Assembly: GCA_945912145.1 (NCBI GenBank)
Contig: CAMEBF010000001.1
Location: forward strand, 310,001 to 374,000
Reading direction: 5' to 3'
Origin: an uncultured Clostridia bacterium
GTDB taxonomy: Bacteria; Bacillota; Clostridia; Oscillospirales; Acutalibacteraceae
DNA length: 64,000 bases
Shown here: in pieces, positions 41,112 to 49,157 of the stretch
Position numbering within the stretch: position 1 is the stretch's first letter
Layout of the letters: every line of letters starts with the position of its first letter
Notes under the pieces: generated by a model
The model's database searches: none
The model's input: the letters and a program-made list of their open reading frames with translations, nothing else
Told to the model about the DNA's origin: nothing
Made by a program: the position numbers and the translations under genes

Positions 41112-42245
41112 TTATTTTATACGTGTGTCGAGTAAATCAACGTACTTTCTGTAAAAATCGGAAAATGAATCATTTGCAAGCGCATCGCGGATTCGCTCCA
41201 TCAGCGTATTGTAAAAATGGAGATTATGCATGACGGCCAGACGAAGTGCGAGCACCTCTTTCGCTTTGAACAGGTGACGGATATAGGCCTTGGAGTGCGC
41301 TCGGCAGACGGGACAGTCACACGTCTCATCAATCGGTGTATCGTCACGTTCATATCTGGCGTTATTCAGATTGATAATGCCGTTCCATGTAAACAGATGC
41401 CCGTGACGCGCATTACGGCTCGGCATGACGCAGTCAAACAGATCGACACCTCGCTTGACGCTTTCGAGGATATTGCCCGGCGTGCCGACGCCCATCAGAT
41501 AGCGGATTTTATCTTTCGGCATATAGGGCTCTACCGCGCTGATGATACGGTACATATCTTCTTTCGGCTCGCCTACCGCAAGTCCGCCGATTGCGTATCC
41601 GTCGAGATCAAGCGCAGCAATCTCCTGCATATGGCGGATGCGCAGATCGTCGTAAGTGCAGCCCTGATTGATGCCGAACAAAAGCTGATGCGGATTGATT
41701 GTTTCCGGTAAAGCATTCAGCCTTGCCATTTCCTCTTTACAGCGGATCAGCCAGCGGGTCGTCCGTTCGCAGGATTTTTCGGCGTATTCGTACGGCGATG
41801 GATTCTCAACACATTCATCGAACGCCATAGCGATCGTTGAACCGAGCCGGGACTGGATCTGCATGCTCTCCTCCGGCCCCATGAAAATATGATGTCCGTC
41901 GATATGGGACTGGAAATAGACGCCCTCTTCTTTAATTTTGCGGAGAGACGCAAGAGAAAACACCTGAAAGCCGCCGCTGTCGGTCAGAATCGGACCGTTC
42001 CATCCGGTAAAACGGTGCAATCCACCCATATCATAAACAACATCATCACCGGGTCGGACGTGGAGATGATATGTATTGCAGAGCATGACCTGACAGCCGA
42101 TCGTTTGCAGATCGTATGCGGAAAGTCCGCCTTTGATCGCACCGCAGGTCGCCACGTTCATAAATGCCGGCGTCTGCACGGTGCCGTGAACCGTTTCAAA
42201 TTCGCCGAGTCTGGCGGTTCCGATTGTTTTTTTCAGTCTATACAT
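41112..42245 (-). CDS. tgt: Queuine/preQ1 tRNA-ribosyltransferase
   Basis: 377 residues, a TIM barrel. ILTDSGGFQVFSL (about 88-100) holds the catalytic Asp region; GGLAVGEPKEDM (about 222-233) recognises the base; VMPSRNARHG (about 270-279) carries the second Asp nearby; and the zinc site is CDCPVCRAH (about 308-316). It swaps guanine-34 for preQ1 in GUN-anticodon tRNAs. In the usual order it follows queA directly; here a two-gene module is inserted between them. AGAGGT lies 6 bases before the ATG. Confidence 0.96.
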   Translation of the reverse strand: MYRLKKTIGTARLGEFETVHGTVQTPAFMNVATCGAIKGGLSAYDLQTIGCQVMLCNTYHLHVRPGDDVVYDMGGLHRFTGWNGPILTDSGGFQVFSLASLRKIKEEGVYFQSHIDGHHIFMGPEESMQIQSRLGSTIAMAFDECVENPSPYEYAEKSCERTTRWLIRCKEEMARLNALPETINPHQLLFGINQGCTYDDLRIRHMQEIAALDLDGYAIGGLAVGEPKEDMYRIISAVEPYMPKDKIRYLMGVGTPGNILESVKRGVDLFDCVMPSRNARHGHLFTWNGIINLNNARYERDDTPIDETCDCPVCRAHSKAYIRHLFKAKEVLALRLAVMHNLHFYNTLMERIRDALANDSFSDFYRKYVDLLDTRIK

Positions 42246-42317
42246 TTTGTACCTCTATATTATGTAATCATCATCGAGTCGCCGATGTGCACGGGATATA
42301 AGATTGGTAACAAAGCA

Positions 42318-42752
42318 TTACCAATTGGTAACATTACCGTATTCTCGTTTCATTGCATCAATGGAAACTACCCACTGTTTACCAAACTTACAAACATCAA
42401 CACCGTTTACAAGTTTACCATAAGAAATCGCCTTACGGAGTGTGCTCTCATTAAGTCCCCAAAGTTCAGTCGCATCGGAAAATGCAATTAGTCCGTCAAA
42501 AGGTGTTTCTACTGTGGTGCCGTTATTCCATAACTCATCACATGACAAATCAAGCTCATCATTCCAAATGATGCCGTAGCCGCCGACATCGACATATACA
42601 CCGCCGAAATCATTGCCGCTTTCAAGCAACTTAAAAGCAGGTATTTTTTGAAACAGAGGTTTTACATCATAAATTTTAGTAACGCCCTCTGAAAACTGGA
42701 CGCTCAATTTATATTCAGGTAATGCGGAAACATTTTTGATTTTGTGAAACAT
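42318..42752 (-). CDS. DUF2442 protein with C-terminal helix-turn-helix, antitoxin-like
   Basis: 144 residues. The N-terminal half has the DUF2442 pattern (YKLSVQFSEGVTKIYDVKPLF, in part: SVQFSEGVTKIYDVKPLF); the C-terminal half (about 90-140) has an excisionase-like helix-turn-helix, DATELWGLNESTLRKAI, ending in KFGKQWVVSIDAMKREYG. DUF2442 proteins are predicted antitoxins paired with DUF4160, exactly the upstream neighbour here. The ATG at 42752 is chosen since AGGAGG lies 6 bases upstream; earlier codons overlap that site. Base composition is more AT-rich than queA or tgt. It could bind the palindrome in the shared promoter. Confidence 0.75.
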   Translation of the reverse strand: MFHKIKNVSALPEYKLSVQFSEGVTKIYDVKPLFQKIPAFKLLESGNDFGGVYVDVGGYGIIWNDELDLSCDELWNNGTTVETPFDGLIAFSDATELWGLNESTLRKAISYGKLVNGVDVCKFGKQWVVSIDAMKREYGNVTNW

Positions 42753-42763
42753 ACAAATCCTCC

Positions 42764-43018
42764 TCACTCCAATGGCGGCAGGTTTTTAAACTCCTGTGTT
42801 TCCCAAATTGTTTCTAGTTCTTCTCTGTGAATGGATATCCATTCTTGTACCATATTCATTGCTTTAGCCGGCAAGTGTCCTTCAAGAACCGTACCTGTCA
42901 TAAAATCAATAGCAGCCACGTCATCATTGTAAATAGCGTGGATGTGCGGCGGATTGTGCTCGCTTTATAAAAAATACATTCTGATAATAATTCCGTAAAA
43001 GCGCGACAAAACAGGCAT
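42764..43018 (-). pseudogene. DUF4160 protein gene broken by an in-frame stop
   Basis: ATG at 43018 with AAGGAG upstream encodes MPVLSRFYGIIIRMYFL and then a TAA (42967-42965); the same frame continues as SEHNPPHIHAIYND and EGHLPAKAMNMVQEWI to a stop at 42764. Together they make a complete DUF4160 protein of about 84 residues, with one nonsense codon where CAA (Gln) is likely ancestral. The conserved EHNPPHIH stands after the stop, so the product should be inactive. DUF4160 is the predicted toxin partner of DUF2442. Confidence 0.85.
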
Positions 43019-43039
43019 AACATCAACTCCTTCATTTGT

Positions 43040-43068
43040 ATTATATCACGATACCGTGATATTGTCAA
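43040..43068 (-). promoter_or_regulatory. Consensus promoter with operator palindrome, DUF4160/DUF2442 module
   Basis: TTGACA (43068-43063), 17-bp spacer, TATAAT (43045-43040). The spacer is filled by a perfect inverted repeat: ATATCACG, 4 bases, CGTGATAT (43043-43062), an ideal autorepressor site. Confidence 0.88.
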
Positions 43069-43118
43069 TAGTCTATGCAGATATTAGCTTATATACCGTC
43101 AACTTTGTAAAAAATATA

Positions 43119-43160
43119 ATTACCAAGCGGAAATACTGATTTACCGCTTGGTAATTGGCT
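43119..43160. terminator. Terminator after queA
   Basis: ATTACCAAGCGG (43119-43130) and CCGCTTGGTAAT (43144-43155), 12-bp perfect stem; T-rich on both sides. It now cuts queA off from tgt. Confidence 0.88.
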
Positions 43161-43176
43161 TTTTGCGTTATAAAAG

Positions 43177-44202
43177 TTATAAAATAAGACAGCAATCGCC
43201 GAAGCTGAAAAAGCGATATTTCTGCTTGATGGCCTCATGGTAAGCGTTCAGGACATGTTCTCGCGTACTGAACGCGGAAACAAGCATAATCAGCGTGCTT
43301 TCGGGAAGATGGAAATTGGTGATGAGTCCGTCAATGCACTTGAAACGATATCCGGGATAAATAAAGATGTCGGTCGAGTCGCTGCATTCGCGAACAAAAC
43401 CGTGTTCGTCCGCAGCCGATTCCAGCGTCCGGCAAGAGGTCGTTCCGACTGCTATAATTCGACCACCGGCTTTTTTTGTGGCATTGATCTTTTCTGCCGT
43501 GTCGGCAGGGATCCAATAATGCTCGGAGTGCATCTGATGGTCTTCGATATTCTCAACCTTGACAGGACGGAACGTGCCGATACCGACATGAAGCGTAACA
43601 TAAGCGATCGTGACGCCCATATTCTGAATTTTTTCCAGTAGTTCCGGCGTGAAATGCAGTCCTGCCGTCGGCGCCGCCGCCGAACCGAGTTCTTTGGCGT
43701 AGACCGTCTGATAGCGGTCCTTATCCTTTAATTCATGGGTGATATAATGCGGCAAAGGCATTTCGCCGATCCGATTGAGCACGTCATAAATATTCGGTGC
43801 GTCATAAGTAAACTGTGCAACGCGGTTGCCGTTATCGAGCACTTCGAGGATTTCCGCGTGAAGCAAGCCGTCGCCGAAGTCAAACGTATCGCCGCATCTT
43901 GCTTTTCGACCCGGTCCCGTGATAACCTCCCAACGATCGTCTCCGCGAGGATTCAGAAGAAGAAATTCAACTCTTGCGCCGGTCGGCTTGATTCCGTACA
44001 GCCTCGCAGGAAGCACCTTTGTATTGTTCAACACAAGACAATCGCCTTTTTTCAGGTAATCAAGTATGTCATAAAAATGGCGGTGCTCGAGCGCGCCGGT
44101 GATTCTGTCCATATGCAGCAAACGCGACTGATCGCGGTCAGGGATCGGGTCTTGTGCTATCAATTCGGTAGGTAAATCAAAGTAGAAATCTGATTTTTTC
44201 AT
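43177..44202 (-). CDS. queA: S-adenosylmethionine:tRNA ribosyltransferase-isomerase
   Basis: 341 residues with family landmarks: [17 protein letters not shown] at the start, [22 protein letters not shown] (part: [16 protein letters not shown]), [10 protein letters not shown] and [18 protein letters not shown]. It transfers the ribosyl part of SAM to preQ1-tRNA to make epoxyqueuosine. Its normal partner tgt is downstream but separated by a terminator and an inserted module. The gene starts with ATG; only a weak GGTG lies upstream. Confidence 0.96.
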   Translation of the reverse strand: MKKSDFYFDLPTELIAQDPIPDRDQSRLLHMDRITGALEHRHFYDILDYLKKGDCLVLNNTKVLPARLYGIKPTGARVEFLLLNPRGDDRWEVITGPGRKARCGDTFDFGDGLLHAEILEVLDNGNRVAQFTYDAPNIYDVLNRIGEMPLPHYITHELKDKDRYQTVYAKELGSAAAPTAGLHFTPELLEKIQNMGVTIAYVTLHVGIGTFRPVKVENIEDHQMHSEHYWIPADTAEKINATKKAGGRIIAVGTTSCRTLESAADEHGFVRECSDSTDIFIYPGYRFKCIDGLITNFHLPESTLIMLVSAFSTREHVLNAYHEAIKQKYRFFSFGDCCLIL

Positions 44203-44240
44203 TTATTTTGCACCAATTTTCTAAAAATCTTTCATTTAAG

Positions 44241-44269
44241 TTGACACTCGAAAATAATAATGATAATAT
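44241..44269 (+). promoter_or_regulatory. Promoter of asd-dapA-dapB
   Basis: TTGACA (44241-44246), 17-bp spacer, TAATAT (44264-44269). The leader is about 85 bases and has no L-box, unlike the NhaC-type gene. Confidence 0.8.
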
Positions 44270-44362
44270 ATATAGTAATGATTTAGCAGTCGGGTCTATT
44301 ATAGTGCAAAACGCCCGCAATTACAATAGGTAAATTAAATTTCTTATCGGAGGATGGAAATC

Positions 44363-45454
44363 ATGAAGAAATACAAGGTTGGCATAATCGGCGCAACAGG
44401 CATGGTTGGTCAGCGTTTCGCGACGCTTCTTTACGATCACCCCTGGTTCGAGGTTGCCGCTCTGGCAGCAAGTCCGAAATCAGCCGGAAAAAAGTATGAA
44501 GAAGCTTTGGGCGGCAGATGGGTCATGAAAACTCCGCTGCCGGAAAACCTTAAAAATATGGTCGTTTACGATGCAGCCGCAGATATTGAGAAAATCGCCA
44601 ATCAGGTGGATTTTGTCTTCTGCGCAGTCGATATGAAAAAAGACGAGATCAAGGCTCTTGAGGAAGCTTACGCAAAAGCGGAATGCCCCGTTGTTTCCAA
44701 CAACTCGGCGCACCGTTTTACGGACGATGTCCCGATGATTATTCCCGAGATCAACGCCGAACATCTGAAAATTATTGATTCGCAGAAAAAGCGTCTGGGC
44801 ACAAAGAGAGGCTTTATTGCCGTTAAGTCGAACTGCTCACTGCAGAGCTATGTTCCCGCTCTGTATCCGCTCCATGAAAAATTCGGCGTAAAGGACGTAT
44901 TGGTCTGCACGTATCAGGCAATCTCCGGCGCCGGCAAGACGTTTGAAAGATGGCCGGAAATGGTCGATAACGTCATTCCCTACATCGGCGGCGAAGAAGA
45001 AAAAAGCGAAAAAGAACCTCTGAAGATCTGGGGCAAAATCCAGGACGGCAAAATCGTTCCGGCTGACAAACCGCATTTTACGGCGCAGTGCATCCGCGTT
45101 CCGGTTTCCGACGGTCACTTAGCCGCATGTTTTGTTCGTTTTGAGAAAAAACCGACAAAAGAAGAAATTCTTGAGGTCTGGCAGAATTTCAAAGGCAGAC
45201 CGCAGGAGCTTGAGCTTCCGCACGCACCCAAGCAGTTCATTCATTATTATACGGAAGACAATATGCCGCAGACGAAAATCAACCGTGACCTTGAGGGCGG
45301 CATGGCGATCTCAACGGGTCGCCTGAGAGAAGATACGCAGTATGACTATAAATTCGTCTGCATCTCGCACAATACGCTCAGAGGTGCGGCAGGCGGCGCG
45401 GTGCTTCTCGCGGAGCTTCTCTGCGCAGAGGGCTATATTGAGCCGAAATTTTAA
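44363..45454 (+). CDS. asd: Aspartate-semialdehyde dehydrogenase
   Basis: 363 residues, the longer archaeal/fungal-like class. NADP-binding GATGMVGQR is at 10-18, and the catalytic cysteine is C158 in SNCSLQ. It makes aspartate semialdehyde for lysine, threonine and methionine. Start: the ATG at 44363 has GGAGG 9 bases upstream; an in-frame ATG at 44354 abuts that site. First gene of the asd-dapA-dapB unit (27 bases to dapA). Confidence 0.94.
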   Translation: MKKYKVGIIGATGMVGQRFATLLYDHPWFEVAALAASPKSAGKKYEEALGGRWVMKTPLPENLKNMVVYDAAADIEKIANQVDFVFCAVDMKKDEIKALEEAYAKAECPVVSNNSAHRFTDDVPMIIPEINAEHLKIIDSQKKRLGTKRGFIAVKSNCSLQSYVPALYPLHEKFGVKDVLVCTYQAISGAGKTFERWPEMVDNVIPYIGGEEEKSEKEPLKIWGKIQDGKIVPADKPHFTAQCIRVPVSDGHLAACFVRFEKKPTKEEILEVWQNFKGRPQELELPHAPKQFIHYYTEDNMPQTKINRDLEGGMAISTGRLREDTQYDYKFVCISHNTLRGAAGGAVLLAELLCAEGYIEPKF

Positions 45455-45481
45455 TTTCCAGTTGCAAAGGAGATTGTTTCC

Positions 45482-46378
45482 ATGAAGAAAAAAGTAATTT
45501 TTGAGGGTTCGGCGATTGCGATTATTACGCCGTTCACCGAAGATTTAAAGAAAATCGATTACGATAAATTTGAAAAGATTATCAACGATCAGATTGCAAA
45601 CGGCACGGACGCTATTGTCGTCTGCGGCACAACCGGCGAGGGTTCTACCCTCTCCCATGAGGAGCATACCGCTGCGATGAAATTCTGCGTTGATGTCGTC
45701 GGCAAAAGAGTGCCGGTTATCGCCGGAACGGGCTCCAACGACACATTTTACGCCGTTGAACTCTCCAATGAGGCGGAAAAAGTCGGCGTTGACGGTCTGC
45801 TGATGGTCACGCCTTACTACAACAAGACTTCACAGAGCGGTCTGATTGAGCATTATAATTACATTGCCGACAGAGTTTCGACGCCGATCATTCTTTATCA
45901 TGTTCCCAGCAGAACCGGTATGACGATCAAGCCCGAAACTTACTATGAGCTTGCAAAGCATGAGAGAATCGTCGCGACAAAAGAAGCCTGCGGCAATATT
46001 TCCGAAATCGCCAAGACAGCGGCGCTTTGCGGAGACAGTCTGACGATCTATTCCGGCAATGATGATCAGATCGTGCCATTGATGTCCCTCGGCGCAAAGG
46101 GTGTTATCTCCGTTCTCTCCCATGTCGCGCCTCGCGTCACGCATGATATCGTCCGCAAATACCTTGATGGCGATGTGGAGGGTTCGCGCAATCTCCAGCT
46201 CGAATATCTCGATCTTTGCAACGCGTTGTTCTGCGACGTCAACCCGATTCCCGTCAAAGAAGCGATGAATATGTGCGGATGGGATGTCGGCAGGTGCAGA
46301 ATGCCGCTCGGTCAGATGAGTGAAGCCGGAAAAGCAACGCTCTATGCCGCGCTCAAGAATCACAATCTTGTAAAATAA
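45482..46378 (+). CDS. dapA: 4-hydroxy-tetrahydrodipicolinate synthase
   Basis: 298 residues, TIM barrel. Schiff-base K167 (VATKEACGN), Y139 (ILYHVPSRTG) and the GTTGE motif at 49-53 are all present. It condenses pyruvate with aspartate semialdehyde, the first committed step to diaminopimelate and lysine. AAAGGAG precedes the ATG. A terminator-like hairpin separates it from dapB, which may lower dapB output. Confidence 0.96.
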   Translation: MKKKVIFEGSAIAIITPFTEDLKKIDYDKFEKIINDQIANGTDAIVVCGTTGEGSTLSHEEHTAAMKFCVDVVGKRVPVIAGTGSNDTFYAVELSNEAEKVGVDGLLMVTPYYNKTSQSGLIEHYNYIADRVSTPIILYHVPSRTGMTIKPETYYELAKHERIVATKEACGNISEIAKTAALCGDSLTIYSGNDDQIVPLMSLGAKGVISVLSHVAPRVTHDIVRKYLDGDVEGSRNLQLEYLDLCNALFCDVNPIPVKEAMNMCGWDVGRCRMPLGQMSEAGKATLYAALKNHNLVK

Positions 46379-46388
46379 ATACATAGAG

Positions 46389-46415
46389 AAGCCGGGATTG
46401 TCCCGGCTTTCTTTC
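46389..46415 (+). terminator. Hairpin with T-rich tail between dapA and dapB
   Basis: AAGCCGGGA (46389-46397) and TCCCGGCTT (46401-46409), then TCTTTC. The tail is broken by C, so read-through into dapB is likely. Confidence 0.65.
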
Positions 46416-46431
46416 AAAGGAAGTTTTCAGT

Positions 46432-47193
46432 ATGGTAAAAGTTATTCTCAGCGGCTGCTGCGGCAAAATGGGTGCCGCCGTCACAAACGCCGTAAAGGCT
46501 CGCGATGATGTCCAGATTGTAGCCGGCGTCGATATTCTGGAATCGGATTCCCTGCCCTATCCCGTTTTTCCGGCGTTTCAGGAGCTTCCCTGTGAAGCGG
46601 ACGTCATCATTGATTTTTCGCATCCCTCAACGCTGACAAGTCTGCTTGCATATGCGCAGGAGAAAAAAATTCCTGCTGTTCTCTGCTCCACCGGATATAC
46701 GCAGGAACAGATTCAGACGATTGAAAAAACTTCTGAATCAGTCGCGCTGTTCCGTTCCGGCAATATGTCGCTCGGCATCAACCTGATTTCCGAGCTTGCG
46801 AAAGCGGCGGCTAAGGTGCTCGGTCAGTCGTTTGATATTGAAATCGTCGAAGCGCATCACAATCAGAAGCTCGACGCGCCAAGCGGCACCGCGATTATGC
46901 TCGAACAGGCTGTAGAAGAGGGTCTTGATTATAAACCCGAACTGACCTATGACCGTCATTCGCGTTCACAGAAACGTGACAAGCATGAGATCGGGATGCA
47001 CTCGATCCGTGGCGGCACGATCGTCGGCGAGCACGAAATCATTTTTGCCGGCAACGATGAGATTGTTAAGATCAGCCATCAGGCACTCTCGAAAAACGTT
47101 TTCGCTGTCGGCGCCGTCAATGCGGCGGTGTTTATGAAAGAGCAGAAGACCGGTCTTTTCAATATGTCCGACGTCATCAAGGCACAGCAGTAA
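46432..47193 (+). CDS. dapB: 4-hydroxy-tetrahydrodipicolinate reductase
   Basis: 253 residues. Nucleotide-binding GCCGKMGAAV (6-15) at the N-terminus, the EAHHNQKLDAPSGTA motif (about 139-153, with catalytic His and Lys), and the GTIVGEHEI segment near 195 are classic. It reduces the DapA product toward tetrahydrodipicolinate, used for lysine, cell wall and, as dipicolinate, spores. AAAGGAAG precedes the ATG. A strong terminator follows. Confidence 0.96.
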   Translation: MVKVILSGCCGKMGAAVTNAVKARDDVQIVAGVDILESDSLPYPVFPAFQELPCEADVIIDFSHPSTLTSLLAYAQEKKIPAVLCSTGYTQEQIQTIEKTSESVALFRSGNMSLGINLISELAKAAAKVLGQSFDIEIVEAHHNQKLDAPSGTAIMLEQAVEEGLDYKPELTYDRHSRSQKRDKHEIGMHSIRGGTIVGEHEIIFAGNDEIVKISHQALSKNVFAVGAVNAAVFMKEQKTGLFNMSDVIKAQQ

Positions 47194-47204
47194 ACAATAT
47201 AAGA

Positions 47205-47245
47205 TTAAGCTGTGAGAAGAGATTGTCTTCCCACAGCTTTTTGTT
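47205..47245 (+). terminator. Terminator of the dap unit
   Basis: AAGCTGTG-GAAGA / TCTTC-CACAGCTT stem, then TTTTT; it overlaps the end of the convergent methyltransferase gene by two bases. Confidence 0.88.
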
Positions 47246-47897
47246 ATTTTTCCGCAACAAGAATCGTGGTATTTTCCTCACGAAAAACCTGTTTCACATT
47301 GGAAAATCCGGCTGTTTTCAGCATAGTAATCTGGTTGGTGATTGTGCATGGTGTATCGTAGTGATAAAATTCATCGTCCGACAGGCCCATTTCCCGTCTG
47401 ATGCGTTCGTTTTCGCGAAAGTACAGCTCTTCTGCCTCCTGTGATTCCACCATGTAATCGCATTCGATATAAATGCTTCCGGTTTTCAGCGCGTCATATA
47501 ATTTGCGATACAGTCCGGTTTTCTTTTCATGGGTGAAATGATGCAGCGTCTGAAAGGAAACGGCGCAGTCAAATATGTTTGATCCGAAAGGCAGCTCAAA
47601 GTAACTGCCGCAGAGTAGATTCATGTTTTTTTGAGGGTGTTTTTGTCGCAGCTTATCAAGCATCGCCTGTGTCAGATCAATTCCCGTAACGAGAATTGTC
47701 GGGTGAATCTTGAATATTTCGTCAAGCTCCAGTCCTGTTCCGCAACCGAGGTCAAGAAGCGATTGCGCGGTGTCGGGGACAAGCGTCGCCATATACTTGT
47801 AAGCGTCCCGGCAGCCCTCAACCGTATTGAGCATATGCTCGTCATAGCCTTCAACGCGGGACGTGAAGAAGTCTGTCATTTTTTCAATTGTTTCCAT
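47244..47897 (-). CDS. Class I SAM-dependent methyltransferase
   Basis: 217 residues. LLDLGCGTGLELDEI (about 47-61) is the SAM-binding glycine loop, VTGIDLTQAML (about 70-80) the acidic strand, and FDCAVSFQTLHHF (about 109-121) motif IV. The acceptor is unknown. It lies 11 bases downstream of the serine dehydratase gene on the same strand and may be co-transcribed, though no functional link is known. AAGGAG lies upstream of the ATG. Confidence 0.85.
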   Translation of the reverse strand: METIEKMTDFFTSRVEGYDEHMLNTVEGCRDAYKYMATLVPDTAQSLLDLGCGTGLELDEIFKIHPTILVTGIDLTQAMLDKLRQKHPQKNMNLLCGSYFELPFGSNIFDCAVSFQTLHHFTHEKKTGLYRKLYDALKTGSIYIECDYMVESQEAEELYFRENERIRREMGLSDDEFYHYDTPCTITNQITMLKTAGFSNVKQVFREENTTILVAEK

Positions 47898-47908
47898 TTG
47901 TTTTCTCC

Positions 47909-49102
47909 TTATTGATACAGCTTTGCCAGTCCTCCTTCTGAGGTTTCGCGGTAGCTGAGTTTTAAATCTTTTCCTGTTTCATACATCGTTTCGACCACAA
48001 GATCAAATGAAATCTTTCTGGTTGACGAGAGAAAATTGGCAAGATTCAGCGCATTGATTGCGCGCATAGCGGCGACGGCTCCCCTCTCGATACACGGTAT
48101 CTGCACCAATCCGTGTATCGGGTCACAGGTCAGTCCCAGATGGTGTTCCATCGCGACCTCGGCGGCATATTCGATCTGGTCGATGCCCATTTCAAACAAT
48201 TCGGCGAGAGCGGCAGCTGTCATAGAGCAGGCAGTGCCGATTTCCGCTTGACAGCCGCATTCCGCGCCGCTGACGGAAGCGTTTGTCTTGACAAGCTGAC
48301 CGATCAGTCCGCCGACAGCCAGAGCGTCAAGAATTTTTTCATCATGAAAGCCCTTTTTCTCCTGCATATATTTCATGACCGACGGCAGTACGCTTGCGGC
48401 GCCGCAGGTCGGCGCGGTGACAATCGTCTCGCCGGAAGCGTTCTGCTCTCCGACTGCGAACGCATACGCACAGACGGTTCTGTTCTCACGGGTGATCTCC
48501 GTTTCGTCGATATGACGCTGCTGATAAAGAAATTGTGCCTTTCGTTCGACATGAAGTCCGCCCTCAAGCTCTCCCGAAGCGGCAATTCCCTTTTCAATGC
48601 AGTCTTTCATCGCGTACCAGACGGTATAGAGATATTTCCGGATATTGGGCTCGTAGAGATAGACATAGTCGCTGATGCGCAGATTGTTCTTTTTACAGAA
48701 CGAAGCGATTTCCGAAAAGGAGCTTTCCGGGTAGACATCGGGCATCTCTTCACGTTCGCGTCCCGGAATCACAATATCGCCGCCGCCGATGCTCATGGCG
48801 CGCATCGTAACAGACGGTTTATCGGCAAATGAACCGATAAAATCCAGGGTATTTTCGTGCGGGAGATCCCGTGTTGTTTCGTCAAACACCACTTCAACCG
48901 GAATTTTTGGAAACGCCGACTGAACAGCTTTATCGGTATGATGCCCGACGCCGGTTTTCGCAAGAGAGCCGTACAGAACTACTTTTACACTTGTCAGATC
49001 GGGATTATCCGCGGCGAAGATCATGGCGGCACGCTCCGGCCCCATCGTATGGGAACTGGAGGGGCCTCTTCCGATTTTATAGACATCTTGAATAGATTTC
49101 AT
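47909..49102 (-). CDS. sdaA: L-serine ammonia-lyase, single-chain [4Fe-4S] type
   Basis: 397 residues: beta domain first (GPSSSHTMGPERAA, about 13-26), alpha domain second (APTCGAASVLPSVMKY, about 245-260). Likely cluster cysteines are in APTCGAA, GAECGCQAE and DPIHGLVQIPCIER. It turns serine into pyruvate and ammonia. At 397 residues it is shorter than the 450-residue enteric type, yet fused, whereas many Clostridia have two separate subunits. A weak AAGGTAGG precedes the ATG. It follows a terminator, so it has its own transcript or read-through from GH95. Confidence 0.93.
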   Translation of the reverse strand: MKSIQDVYKIGRGPSSSHTMGPERAAMIFAADNPDLTSVKVVLYGSLAKTGVGHHTDKAVQSAFPKIPVEVVFDETTRDLPHENTLDFIGSFADKPSVTMRAMSIGGGDIVIPGREREEMPDVYPESSFSEIASFCKKNNLRISDYVYLYEPNIRKYLYTVWYAMKDCIEKGIAASGELEGGLHVERKAQFLYQQRHIDETEITRENRTVCAYAFAVGEQNASGETIVTAPTCGAASVLPSVMKYMQEKKGFHDEKILDALAVGGLIGQLVKTNASVSGAECGCQAEIGTACSMTAAALAELFEMGIDQIEYAAEVAMEHHLGLTCDPIHGLVQIPCIERGAVAAMRAINALNLANFLSSTRKISFDLVVETMYETGKDLKLSYRETSEGGLAKLYQ

Positions 49103-49118
49103 ATTGATAACCTACCTT

Positions 49119-49153
49119 AAAAACGGCGGCGAAAAGAACGCTGCCGTTTTTTG
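49119..49153. terminator. Terminator between GH95 and serine dehydratase genes
   Basis: AAACGGC-GGCG / CGCT-GCCGTTT stem with A and T runs on both sides; serves GH95 on the minus strand. Confidence 0.85.
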
Positions 49154-49157
49154 TGCT

